This document shows positions 7,750-16,234 of a stretch of 64,000 nucleotides of DNA, piece after piece. The position numbers and the translations under genes are program-made. Numbering within the stretch: position 1 is the first letter of the stretch; each line of letters starts with the position of its first letter. The notes beneath the pieces were generated by a model, which saw only the letters and a program-made list of their open reading frames with translations, was not told the DNA's origin and made no database searches. Source of the stretch: Castellaniella ginsengisoli (lineage in GTDB: Bacteria; Pseudomonadota; Gammaproteobacteria; Burkholderiales; Burkholderiaceae_B); NCBI RefSeq assembly GCF_039523235.1, contig NZ_BAAAEX010000003.1; one strand, given 5' to 3'.

Positions 7750-10647
7750 ATGGGGAAATCCATGCCGCAAGTCCCTCGTGTGAAGTACGCATGGCCGGTG
7801 CGGTTCGTGATTGCCGGCCTCGTGGTCGCGGCCATGGCGCTCGTTGCCGCCGTGCTGATCACGCTCAGTTGGTACAGCTCGCGGACCATCCTGCTGGACA
7901 TGGCCGCCCTGATGGCGCGCGATACCGGCCAGATCGTGGCCGAGCGGGCGCGCCGTCTGACCGAACCGGGCGCTCTGGCCTTGCGGGTGCTGGCTTTCGA
8001 TCCGGTGGTCGATGCCCGGCAGCTCGACGATCGGCTCGCGCGGCGCAGCGTCCTGGCGACCGAACTGGCCGAAAACCCCTTGGTATCGGCCATCCACGTC
8101 GGCTACGAGAACGGCGACTTTCTGTTGATGCGGGCCCTGGACCGACGCGACATCCGCGCGCAGTTCCAGGCGCCGCCCCAGGCCAATTATCTGGTGCAGG
8201 TGGTCACGCACGGCGATGACGGCCAGCCGCACGGCCTGTACCTGTTCTACGATGCCCGGCACGAACTCGTGCTGCGCCGGCCCGAACCCGATTACCGCTT
8301 CGACCCGCGCGAACGACCCTGGTACGTCGGCGCGAAGGACACGGTGTCCACCGTTACCTCGGGGCCTTACGTCTTCTTTTCGACCGGCCAGGTGGGCATC
8401 ACGCTTTCGCGCCTGGCGCATTCGGGCGGGGCGATCGTGGCGGTGGACGTGGCCCTGGATGATCTGGGCGAAGCCCTGGGCGGCCTGGGCATGACGCCCG
8501 GCGCCGAACTGGCGCTGGTGGGTCAGGACGGCACGGTGATCGGCTATCGAGACATGGCGATGCTGCCGGTGCGCAAGAACGGGGTGGATCCGTCCAGTCT
8601 GCGCGCCATCGATGCCCTGGGCATCGAGGCGCTGACGCATCTGTGGCGGACCGCCGCCGCCGGCGACGGCCGGGTGGTGGCCTATGAATCCGGCGGGCGC
8701 GAATGGTTCGGGGCGGCGCTGCCGTTCGATGGCATCGAAGGCATGGACATGCGGCTGCTGACCGCTGCGCCGGTCGATGAACTGCTGGGCGACCTGGCGC
8801 TCAACCGCACACGCATGATCCTGATCTCGATCGCCTTGATCGCCCTGATCCTGCCCTTCGGCTGGCAGGTCGGCAGTGCGGTGGGCTACGCGCTGGAGGG
8901 GATTTCGGCGCAATCGATGCGCCTGGCACGGTTCAATTTCCGCCGCCGCAAGGATCGGGCCGCTTCGGCGCTGCGCGAGGTCGAGGCCCTCAACGAGGTG
9001 ATGGACAAGGTGGCGGGCTCGATGGAATCGATGCTCGACATCAGTCGTGTGCTGGGTTCCGAGCCCCGGATCGAGACCATGCTCGCGCAGGTGCTGGAAA
9101 AATTCGTCCAGGCCACGCGCAGCACCGGCGGCGCCGTCTATCTGTTCGACCGCGAACAGCAGCAGCTGGCCCGTGCGGCAGCGGTCGGAGAACAAGGCGG
9201 GCTGCGGGATGCCATGAGCGCAGACGAGGTCGCAGCGGCGCCGGCCGCGGCGCAGGACACAGGTGGCCGCCGCCTCGCCTTCGCATTGCCAGGGCGCGAT
9301 GCGCAGCCGCAGGGGCTGCTCGTCCTGACCCACGACAAAGACTGGGACCACGCCGCGCCTGCGTTCCAGGCTTTTGCCGAGCGCCTGACCGGCATGCTGG
9401 CCGTCGCCATCGAAACACGGCGGCTCATCGAGGCGCAGCGCCTGCTGCTCGAATCCGTGACCCACATCCTGGCCGATGCCATCGACGCCAAAAGCCCCTA
9501 CACGGGCGGGCATTGCGAACGGGTGCCGAAACTGGCCATACTGCTGGCCGACCGCATGCAGACCGAAACTGCAGGCCCCTATGCGGATTTCCACCTGGAC
9601 GAGGGCGAACGCGAGGCCTTCCGCCTGGCTGCCTGGCTGCATGATTGCGGCAAAGTCACCAGTCCCGAGCACATCATGGACAAGGCGACCAAGCTGGAGC
9701 TGCTGTACAACCGCATCCACGAAATCCGCATGCGCTTCGAGGTCCTCTGGCGAGATGCCGAGATCGACTGCCTGCTGGCCCGGCTGCGCGGCGAAGACCC
9801 GCGCGCCGCCGAGACCCGGCGCGATGCGCGCCAGGCCCGGCTGCACGAGGACTTCCGCTTCGTCGCCGCCTGCAACATCGGCGGCGAATCCCTGTCCGAC
9901 GAGGCCGTCGAACGTCTGCAGGCCATCGGGACTCAGACCTGGATGCGACATTTCGACGATGCCCTGGGCCTGGACGAACAGGAAAGCGCCCGGTTGGCCG
10001 GCAGCCGCTCCGGGCCACCCGCCTTGCCTGCCGTCGAGCGGCTGCTGGCCGATCAGCCGCACCACCTCGTCCCCTGGGACGAAGCCCGGCGGCCCGCCGT
10101 CGAGCGCGACGATCCCCGCAATATCTGGGGGTTCGACATGCGTCTGCCCGAATACCGGCGCAACATGGGCGAATTGCACAATCTGGCCATCCAGCGGGGC
10201 ACGCTGACCGACGAAGACCGCTTCGCCATCAACGACCATATCGTGCAGACGTACATCATGCTCAAGCGCCTGCCGTGGCCGCCCCACCTCGAACGGGTGC
10301 CCGAGATCGCCGCCAACCACCACGAACGCATGGACGGCGGCGGCTATCCGCGCCGCCTGCGGGGCGAACAACTGGGCACCACCGAGCGGATCATCGCGCT
10401 GGTGGACGTGTTCGAGGCCCTGACGGCGGTCGACCGCCCCTACAAAGCGCCCAAGACCCTGTCCGAATCCTTGCTCATCATGGCCTCGATGTGCAGAGGC
10501 GGCCACCTGGACCCCGAATTGTTCCAGTATTTCATGCACAGCCGGGTGTGGCAGACGTATGCGCAGGCGTACATGGTCCCGGCGCAGATCGACACCGTGG
10601 ATATCGAGGCCCTGGCCCGCGCTGCGCAACCGGAGGCAAGCGCATGA
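7750..10647 (+). CDS. Membrane-bound Cache-GAF-HD-GYP cyclic-di-GMP phosphodiesterase
   Basis: A 965-residue sensor. Order: TM1 (about 16-42), periplasmic double-Cache sensor (about 45-350, with 'FDPRERPWYVGAK' and 'ALVGQDGTVIGYRD'), TM2 (about 356-382), a linker helix, a GAF domain (about 440-560) and an HD-GYP domain (about 565-925). The metal-binding 'HDCGK' is near residue 634 and 'HHERMDGGGYP' near 857-867. HD-GYP enzymes hydrolyse c-di-GMP. About 220 residues separate the two motifs, far more than the roughly 60 in standard HD-GYP domains, so there is an insertion of about 150 residues rich in charged residues. Its stop overlaps the start of the next gene (ATGA), so both form one operon and probably one signalling unit controlling motility or biofilm. 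Confidence 0.9.
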   Translation: MGKSMPQVPRVKYAWPVRFVIAGLVVAAMALVAAVLITLSWYSSRTILLDMAALMARDTGQIVAERARRLTEPGALALRVLAFDPVVDARQLDDRLARRSVLATELAENPLVSAIHVGYENGDFLLMRALDRRDIRAQFQAPPQANYLVQVVTHGDDGQPHGLYLFYDARHELVLRRPEPDYRFDPRERPWYVGAKDTVSTVTSGPYVFFSTGQVGITLSRLAHSGGAIVAVDVALDDLGEALGGLGMTPGAELALVGQDGTVIGYRDMAMLPVRKNGVDPSSLRAIDALGIEALTHLWRTAAAGDGRVVAYESGGREWFGAALPFDGIEGMDMRLLTAAPVDELLGDLALNRTRMILISIALIALILPFGWQVGSAVGYALEGISAQSMRLARFNFRRRKDRAASALREVEALNEVMDKVAGSMESMLDISRVLGSEPRIETMLAQVLEKFVQATRSTGGAVYLFDREQQQLARAAAVGEQGGLRDAMSADEVAAAPAAAQDTGGRRLAFALPGRDAQPQGLLVLTHDKDWDHAAPAFQAFAERLTGMLAVAIETRRLIEAQRLLLESVTHILADAIDAKSPYTGGHCERVPKLAILLADRMQTETAGPYADFHLDEGEREAFRLAAWLHDCGKVTSPEHIMDKATKLELLYNRIHEIRMRFEVLWRDAEIDCLLARLRGEDPRAAETRRDARQARLHEDFRFVAACNIGGESLSDEAVERLQAIGTQTWMRHFDDALGLDEQESARLAGSRSGPPALPAVERLLADQPHHLVPWDEARRPAVERDDPRNIWGFDMRLPEYRRNMGELHNLAIQRGTLTDEDRFAINDHIVQTYIMLKRLPWPPHLERVPEIAANHHERMDGGGYPRRLRGEQLGTTERIIALVDVFEALTAVDRPYKAPKTLSESLLIMASMCRGGHLDPELFQYFMHSRVWQTYAQAYMVPAQIDTVDIEALARAAQPEASA

Positions 10648-11228
10648 TCCCTTTTCTGCGCCGTATCGCACGCACCCCGTCCGGACGCCGCCAGCGCCGC
10701 ACGGACGGACGGCGTCTCGCCCTGTTCGGGGGGCTGTACCTCATCCTGCTGGCTGCCGTGGCGGCTTACGTCGCGGCCTCGATCCGGCCGCAGCAAATCA
10801 TGGTGCCCACGCAGCCGGCAGCCCCCGGCAAAATCGTGCTGACGGTGGAAAACCAGGGGCGTCAGACCCGGTTCGATCTGCATGGGCTGAAAGCGTTGCC
10901 GCAGCACACCCATCACGTGACTACGCCCTGGTATCTGCGCCCCGTGACCTTCCAGGGGCCTTTGCTGCGCGACGTGCTGGCCGCCGCGGGCGCCACCGGC
11001 ACCCGCATCGACGCTGTCGCGATGAACGACTATGCCGTCGGAATCCCGTTCCAGCATGCCGAGGCGTATGACGTGATCATCGCATTGAGCATGGACGGCA
11101 AGCCCATGTCGTCGCGCGACAAGGGGCCGCTGTTCATCATCTATCCTTATGATCGCCTGCCGGAGGCGCTGCGCGAGCGGTCGTTCGACCTGTCGGTCTG
11201 GCAGCTGGATACGCTGCGGGTGGAATGA
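10644..11228 (+). CDS. Membrane-anchored molybdopterin-oxidoreductase-fold protein lacking the Cys ligand
   Basis: A 194-residue protein: Arg-rich cytosolic N-terminus, one TM (about 26-48, 'GGLYLILLAAVAAYV'), then a periplasmic domain of the sulfite-oxidase-type Moco fold ('VTFQGPLLRDVLAAAGA', 'VAMNDYAVGIPF', 'LSMDGKPMSSRDKGPLFIIYPYD'). The position where the Mo-binding Cys would be expected ('HHVTTPWYLRP') has none and the protein has no Cys in that domain, so it is probably a ligand-binding or structural relic. Translational coupling to the Cache-GAF-HD-GYP gene suggests it feeds a signal into that sensor. Enzymatic activity is unlikely. Confidence 0.75.
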   Translation: MIPFLRRIARTPSGRRQRRTDGRRLALFGGLYLILLAAVAAYVAASIRPQQIMVPTQPAAPGKIVLTVENQGRQTRFDLHGLKALPQHTHHVTTPWYLRPVTFQGPLLRDVLAAAGATGTRIDAVAMNDYAVGIPFQHAEAYDVIIALSMDGKPMSSRDKGPLFIIYPYDRLPEALRERSFDLSVWQLDTLRVE

Positions 11229-11268
11229 ACAGGGGTGTCGCATCCGGGATCGCCGCGCGGCGACCCGT

Positions 11269-12648
11269 TCACGACAGCAATTTCATCCGCTGCTTCTTGC
11301 CCTTGATCAGGATGTTTTCCAGGTGAGGGAAAGCGCGGTGCGCGATGGCGCGGCTGAGGGCGACATAGGACACCTGGTCCGTGATCTGGATCTTGCCGAC
11401 CTGCTCGCGCGTCAGCCCGCCGTCGCCCGTCAGCGCACCCAGCAGGTCCCCGGGGCGCAGCTTGGCCTTTTTGCCACCCAGCACCAGCAGCGTCACCATG
11501 GGGGCCTGGGCGGGCCGTCCGGCTGTTTTCTGGCGGGGCAGGGGTTCCAGATGCAGGGGGCGATCATCTTGCTGCGCGATGCGTGACGCCACGTATTGTT
11601 CGTCCGGGGCGCACAGGCTCAGCGCCAACCCGGTTTCCTGCATCCGGCCTGTGCGGCCCACCCGGTGCGTGTGCACCTGGGGATCGCGGGCCAGTTCGAC
11701 ATTGATCACCATGGGCAGCGACGCAATGTCCAGCCCGCGCGCCGCCACGTCCGTGGCCACCAGGATGTTGCTGCTGTGATTCGAGAACTGCGCCAGCACA
11801 TCATCCCGATCGCGCTGGTCCATGTCGCCGTGCAGCGCCAGCGCGCTGAATCCCGCCCGCTTCAGATGAGAGGACAGCTCGGCGCAGGCCGCCTTGGTGT
11901 TGCAGAAGGCCAGCGCTGATTCCGGCTGAAAATGACGCAGCAATGCCGCGGCCGCCTGGAATCGCTCTGCTGCCTCGATCTCGTAAAAGTGCTGCTCGAT
12001 CTGCCCTTCGCTGTGCACCGCATCCACCTTGACGAACTCGGGGTCCGTGAGCAGATGTTCGGCGTCTGCGCGGATGCTTTCCGGGTAGGTGGCGGAAAAC
12101 AGCACGGTTTGCCGTTTGTAGGGGCAGGCGTGGGCGATCTGCATCACATCCGGGAAGAACCCCATGTCCACCATGCGGTCCGCCTCGTCCAGGACCAGCG
12201 TGCTGACGGCGGACAGATCCAGCGTTTGGCGCGCCAGGTGGTCCAGCAACCGGCCCGGCGTGCCGACGATGACGTGGGCGCCGTGCGCCAGCGACTCGTT
12301 CTGGGGGCGTGCAGAGGCGCCGCCCGTCAGCGTCAGCACCTTGACGTTGCCTGCGGCGCGCGCCAGGCGGCGCAGTTCGGTAGCCACCTGTTCGGAAAGT
12401 TCGCGGGTGGGGCAGACGACCAGCGCCTGCGGAGCCCATCGCGCGGGATCCAGGCGGTGCAGAATGCCCAGGCCGAAGGCCGCCGTCTTGCCGCTGCCGG
12501 TCTTGGCTTGCGCGATCAGATCGCGGCCCGCCAGAATGACAGGCAGGCTCTGCGCCTGGATCGGCGTCATGGCCAGATAGCCCATGCTCGCCAGATTGTC
12601 GAGCTGAGCGGGAGAAAGCGGCAGTTGGGAAAAGGGGAGTGTGGTCAC
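11269..12648 (-). CDS. dbpA: ATP-dependent RNA helicase DbpA (second copy)
   Basis: A 459-residue DEAD-box helicase with 'AKTGSGKTAA', 'VLDEADRMVDMGF', 'FSATYPESIR', 'VATDVAARGLD', 'HRVGRTGR' and a C-terminal DbpA domain ('KKAKLRPGDLLGALTGDGG'). It is a clear paralogue of the protein at 1703-3091; the two differ throughout, so this is an old duplication or separate acquisition and not an assembly repeat. Both keep the RNA-binding domain. It is convergent with the molybdopterin-fold gene, 40 bp away, and divergent from tehB. Division of labour between the two copies is unknown. Confidence 0.92.
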   Translation of the reverse strand: MTTLPFSQLPLSPAQLDNLASMGYLAMTPIQAQSLPVILAGRDLIAQAKTGSGKTAAFGLGILHRLDPARWAPQALVVCPTRELSEQVATELRRLARAAGNVKVLTLTGGASARPQNESLAHGAHVIVGTPGRLLDHLARQTLDLSAVSTLVLDEADRMVDMGFFPDVMQIAHACPYKRQTVLFSATYPESIRADAEHLLTDPEFVKVDAVHSEGQIEQHFYEIEAAERFQAAAALLRHFQPESALAFCNTKAACAELSSHLKRAGFSALALHGDMDQRDRDDVLAQFSNHSSNILVATDVAARGLDIASLPMVINVELARDPQVHTHRVGRTGRMQETGLALSLCAPDEQYVASRIAQQDDRPLHLEPLPRQKTAGRPAQAPMVTLLVLGGKKAKLRPGDLLGALTGDGGLTREQVGKIQITDQVSYVALSRAIAHRAFPHLENILIKGKKQRMKLLS

Positions 12649-12799
12649 GATAATGGCTGAGGGGGACAGTGCCGCCTGTGGGGTCTTTGGGGGATCGGGC
12701 GGCTGCGGTTTGCTACCATCGTGCGCGGCCGCGCAACATCACGCGGGCGGCCGGTAGCGGCTCACGTGCCCGGTACTCTAATTTACAGGATTTCAGCCC

Positions 12800-13363
12800 A
12801 TGGAAGATTTGAATGGCCGCCACGGCCTGAACCCGCCCCACAGCGAGATCGTGCAGGCATGCCGGATCATCGAACCGTGCGATGTGCTCGATATGGGGTG
12901 TTCGAGCGGGCGCAACGCCCTGTATCTCAGCCAGTTGGGCTTCAAGGTCACGGCCATCGATGCCAACCCCCAGGCCATCGCCATGCTGCAGTCCATCGTC
13001 GACCAGGAAGGCATCCGCACCATCGCGCCGCAGGTCTACGACATCCAGCAAGCCAGCCTCGATGCGGACTACGGCTTCATCGCCTGCACCGTGACGCTGA
13101 TGTTCATCGACCCGGCGCGCGTGGATGCGGTGCTGTCCGACATGCAGCAGCGCACCCTGCCGGGCGGATACAACCTGATCGTCTGCGCGATGGACACGGC
13201 AGAATACCCGTGCCCGATTAATTTCCCTTTCACCTTCCGGCCGGGGGAACTCAGTGCGCATTACCAGGGCTGGGAACTCGTCAACTACAACGAGGATCTG
13301 GGGACGATGCATAACGGGGCGCAACTGCAGTTTGCAACCTTGCTGGCGCGCAAGCCGGGGTAG
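12800..13363 (+). CDS. tehB: TehB-like SAM-dependent methyltransferase
   Basis: A 187-residue class I methyltransferase with SAM-binding motif I 'VLDMGCSSGRNALYLS', motif post-I 'VTAIDANPQAI', and the TehB pattern 'NGRHGLNPPHSEI' at the N-terminus. TehB enzymes methylate tellurite or related chalcogen oxyanions in the cytosol and confer resistance. TehA is not present nearby. The protein is slightly shorter than E. coli TehB (197). Start at 12800 follows a weak purine-rich stretch. Confidence 0.8.
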   Translation: MEDLNGRHGLNPPHSEIVQACRIIEPCDVLDMGCSSGRNALYLSQLGFKVTAIDANPQAIAMLQSIVDQEGIRTIAPQVYDIQQASLDADYGFIACTVTLMFIDPARVDAVLSDMQQRTLPGGYNLIVCAMDTAEYPCPINFPFTFRPGELSAHYQGWELVNYNEDLGTMHNGAQLQFATLLARKPG

Positions 13364-13435
13364 GGGGGGGCTTGATGGGCGAGAGCCCTGTTGGTCCAGC
13401 AGGGCCGGCCTTGTGAAGATCGGGGAATTGGGCTA

Positions 13436-13450
13436 AATTCAGTCTGAATT
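13436..13450. promoter_or_regulatory. Perfect 15-bp palindrome before the YefM-ParE pair, likely operator
   Basis: AATTCAGTCTGAATT is a perfect inverted repeat (AATTCAG-T-CTGAATT) centred 41 bp upstream of the antitoxin start. Phd/YefM antitoxins repress their own promoters through short palindromes, so this is a good candidate operator. Confidence 0.6.
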
Positions 13451-13483
13451 ATTCCCTATCTTGCTTCTCATCAGGGATTCATC

Positions 13484-13756
13484 ATGAAGCTTGCCACTCA
13501 CGTCCGGCCCATCAGCTATCTGAAGGGCCATGCCGCCGAAATCGTCAAAGACGTTACGGAGACAGGCGAACCCATGCTCATTACTCAGAATGGCGAGGCC
13601 CGCCTGGTCGTCATGGATGTGAGCAGCTATGAACAGAAAGAGCAAACCCTGGCGCTTCTGAAAATGCTGGCAATGGGACAACGAGACATCGAGCAGGGCC
13701 GCTACCGCGAAGCAGAGGAATTCTTTGCCGAACTGGACCAGGAAGATCTGGCGTGA
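13484..13756 (+). CDS. Phd/YefM-family antitoxin
   Basis: A 90-residue protein with the Phd/YefM N-terminal DNA-binding and dimerisation fold: 'RPISYLKGHAAEIV', 'GEPMLITQNGEARLVVMDVSSYE'. The C-terminal third ('FFAELDQEDLA') is acidic and would wrap the toxin. The gene is followed by, and overlaps by 4 nt (GTGA), a RelE/ParE toxin. Expected to neutralise the toxin by direct binding and to repress the operon through the palindrome at 13436-13450. Confidence 0.88.
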   Translation: MKLATHVRPISYLKGHAAEIVKDVTETGEPMLITQNGEARLVVMDVSSYEQKEQTLALLKMLAMGQRDIEQGRYREAEEFFAELDQEDLA

Positions 13757-14073
13757 AAACGGTGCTGCTGGATGCAGCGCAGGCCGACATCAGAGCGCTG
13801 CGCCAGTATGTCAGCAAGATTTTCGGCCAGACTGCATGGCAGGAGACCTATGCGGGTATCAAAGCCGTGGTGCGCAACGTAGCGGCTTTTCCGCTGAGCG
13901 GCCATATCCCGCCTGAACTGGCTGATCTGGGGCTATCTCAGTACCGCCAGGCGCTTTCAGGCATGAACCGCATCATCTACGAAGTGCAAGGTGACGTCCT
14001 TTACGTGCACGTCGTCTGTGACACGCGCAAGGACTTGCGGGCGTTGTTGACGAGACGGTTGCTGAGCCGCTGA
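13753..14073 (+). CDS. RelE/ParE-family toxin
   Basis: A 106-residue protein with a GTG start overlapping the antitoxin stop. ParE-like features: 'DIRALRQYVSKIFG', 'FPLSGHIPPEL', 'YRQALSGMNRIIYEVQGDVLYVHVVCDTRKDL'. ParE members inhibit gyrase and RelE members cleave mRNA at the ribosome; the 'FPLSG...YR...NRIIYEV' order is more ParE-like, but I cannot decide the target. The gene is full length, with no sign of decay. Confidence 0.85.
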   Translation: MKTVLLDAAQADIRALRQYVSKIFGQTAWQETYAGIKAVVRNVAAFPLSGHIPPELADLGLSQYRQALSGMNRIIYEVQGDVLYVHVVCDTRKDLRALLTRRLLSR

Positions 14074-14148
14074 GGGGGCTGATGGCCGTTGTCGGGTAAG
14101 CGAAAAAATCAAATTTCTGCAATGAGCACGCAACGCACAGGCGCCGGA

Positions 14149-15175
14149 TCAATCTCTGAGCACGTCCTCCAGCGTCTCTGCGTCGACGAAATTCAGCGAC
14201 CAGGCCTTGATCTGCTGGGCTTTAGCCGCATGAATACGCAGGGTGACGTTATCCGGTACAGGGCCAAAGCGGCGCTGGATCATGCCCAGCAACAGCTCGG
14301 CCTGACCCTTCAGGCGGCCTTCTTGGCGGCCTTCTTTCAGCCACTGCTGTGCCCAGAGGCCGGGCTTTTCGGTAATCATCATATCCAGCTCCTGTAGGGT
14401 TTTGACCGGGGGCAGTTGTTCCGCCGGCGGGGCGCTGCGCCGCACAATGCAATGCAGCCAGAGTGTCAGGCTGCGGTTCAGCTCAGCATGCTCCGGCTCT
14501 TGCTGAACCGTCTGGATCAGAGTGTGCAATAAACAGCGCCATTGCTCAACATCACGACTGCGGCCCAGGCGAAACAGCAGCACGGCCAGGTTCTTGCCGG
14601 GCAGCCCGGCGCTGCTCATCAGCGTCTGCTCGTGGATCAGCAGATAGCGCATCTGCGGCTGATAGGGTCGCAGGTCGGCGGGGGTCTCGTCCAGCAGCCC
14701 AGCCATGTCCCGCGACGCGCGCCAGCGGCGCGGGCCGCTGTACAGTACCACCGGCAGCACGGGCGGCAGCGGCAGACTGATCTGTCTGCCGTTGAGCAGT
14801 GTCTGGTAGCTCAACCCTGCGTAGCTGATCATGCGCAGCGCCATGGTTGCATCCACCGTGCTTTGCTGTTCGAGCAGTAACAGGACGCACAGTCCTTGCC
14901 CTAATGAGGAGTGGGGGCGAGAACGAGGTATTGGCCGTGCGTTTCGGGCTCAATGGCCGGGCGGGCGGCGGCAGCGGTCTTTTGCCGGGGATCAGCCAGG
15001 CGCAGTCGCCGTCGCGCCGATGCAGCCCGTCGCTGACATGGCTGGCGGATACAGCCGTCATGCGTGCCCAGTCCAGAGCGGCGAACAGGCCGGGGCTGAG
15101 CACGCAGGCTAGCAGATCGCGCAGCAGCTCTTTGTGCTGAAACAAGCGGCGGTAGGCCGCGTCCATCTCGCCCAT
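14149..15175 (-). pseudogene. Frameshifted Rpn-type nuclease (PDDEXK, transposase_31/DUF4351-like)
   Basis: Two minus-strand frames make one broken gene. The first (15175 to about 14930) begins 'MGEMDAAYRRLFQHKELL', the typical opening of Rpn/YhgA recombination-promoting nucleases, and reaches 'DGDCAWLI'. The second, entering near 14920 with 'GQGLCVLLLLEQQSTVD', continues through 'MALRMISYAGLSYQTLL' to the C-terminal 'QAELLLGMIQRRFG'. In the second frame a stop precedes 'GQGLCV', so at least one indel lies between about 14900 and 14990, inside the nuclease core. The C-terminal ~50 residues match those of the intact protein at 35672-36691. Rpn proteins are DNA endonucleases linked to recombination and phage defence; this copy should be inactive unless the indel is a sequencing error. 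Confidence 0.75.
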
Positions 15176-15390
15176 GCGGGTCTCCGTTCGGATCGGGATG
15201 GAGTAGATGGTCGCCTAGAACAGGGGAATCCGCCTGTGGATTCAGGCCGTCTTGATTGGTTTTGTCATTTGGGGGAAATACGTAAGCTCGTTCCCGATCC
15301 CTCTTTCCCCACCTGTTCCTGCAATTACCTTCGCTTTCCGGCTCCTATACTTCGATCAGGTAGCGCGGGAGCGCGTTGTTTGCACCTCAC

Positions 15391-15417
15391 TAAAGCCTCG
15401 CCCGTGCAAGCCGTAAC
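15391..15417 (+). promoter_or_regulatory. Sigma-28 (FliA)-like promoter before the sugar cluster
   Basis: TAAA (15391-15394), then exactly 15 nt, then GCCGTAAC (15410-15417), compared with the FliA consensus TAAA-N15-GCCGATAA. The -35 part extends to TAAAGCCT. The last -10 base is 35 nt before the rfbF start. The in-window flagellin promoters use (A/T)CCGTTAA, so the -10 here is similar but weaker. If used, it would put the sugar genes under flagellar control. Confidence 0.5.
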
Positions 15418-15452
15418 TATGCTAAGTTGCTGTTAGATCAAAGGAATTCATC

Positions 15453-16226
15453 GTGAAAGCCGTCATCCTGGCCGGGGGCCTGGGCACCCGCATTTCCGAG
15501 GAAACGCACCTCAAGCCCAAGCCCATGATCGAGATCGGCGGCAAGCCCATTCTCTGGCACATCCTGAAGATGTATTCGCATCATGGCATTCACGACTTTG
15601 TGATCTGCTGCGGCTACAAGGGCTATGTGATCAAGGAATACTTCGCCAACTACTTCCTGCATATGTCGGACGTGACCTTTGACATGAGCACCAACCGGAT
15701 GGAAGTCCACCACCAGCATGCGGAACCCTGGCGGGTGACGCTGGTGGACACGGGCGAGGACACGCTCACGGGTGGGCGCTTGAGGCGGGTGCGCGACTAT
15801 GTGAAGGATGACGAAGCCTTCTGCTTTACCTATGGGGATGGTGTCAGCGACGTGGATATTGGCGCGTCGATCCGCTTTCACCAGCAGCATGGCCGCCTGG
15901 CGACGGTGACGGCAGTGCAGCCACCGGGACGCTATGGTGCGCTCAAGCGCGATGGCGATCAGGTGGCAGGTTTTACGGAAAAGCCCAGGGGGGACGGCGG
16001 GTTGATCAATGGCGGGTTTTTCGTGCTGTCACCCAAATGCCTGGATCGCGTCCAGGGTGATCAGACCAGTTGGGAAGGTGAACCACTGACGTCGCTGGCG
16101 CGTGACGGCCAGCTGATGGCGTTTGAACACAATGGCTTTTGGCAGCCTATGGATACTTTGCGGGAAAAGAACCTGCTGGAAGATCTTTGGGAATCGGGCA
16201 AGGCGCCATGGAAGACCTGGGCATAG
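15453..16226 (+). CDS. rfbF: Glucose-1-phosphate cytidylyltransferase
   Basis: A 257-residue nucleotidyltransferase that makes CDP-glucose from CTP and glucose-1-phosphate, the entry step to CDP-deoxyhexoses. The signature 'AGGLGTRISEETHLKPKPM' is at the N-terminus, and 'FCFTYGDGVSDVDI' and 'NGGFFVLSP' follow; length equals known RfbF. The start is GTG at 15453, with AAGGAA 8 nt upstream. First gene of a same-strand run that continues to the flagellin region; rfbG follows after 8 bp. Confidence 0.95.
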   Translation: MKAVILAGGLGTRISEETHLKPKPMIEIGGKPILWHILKMYSHHGIHDFVICCGYKGYVIKEYFANYFLHMSDVTFDMSTNRMEVHHQHAEPWRVTLVDTGEDTLTGGRLRRVRDYVKDDEAFCFTYGDGVSDVDIGASIRFHQQHGRLATVTAVQPPGRYGALKRDGDQVAGFTEKPRGDGGLINGGFFVLSPKCLDRVQGDQTSWEGEPLTSLARDGQLMAFEHNGFWQPMDTLREKNLLEDLWESGKAPWKTWA

Positions 16227-16234
16227 CGCACGCC

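Noticed and set aside
7618..10671. A long open frame (about 1000 codons) on the minus strand opposite the HD-GYP gene
   Set aside because: It is a GC-skew shadow: the plus frame has clear Cache, GAF and HD-GYP motifs, while the minus frame has low-complexity Gln/Arg/His composition and no domain.
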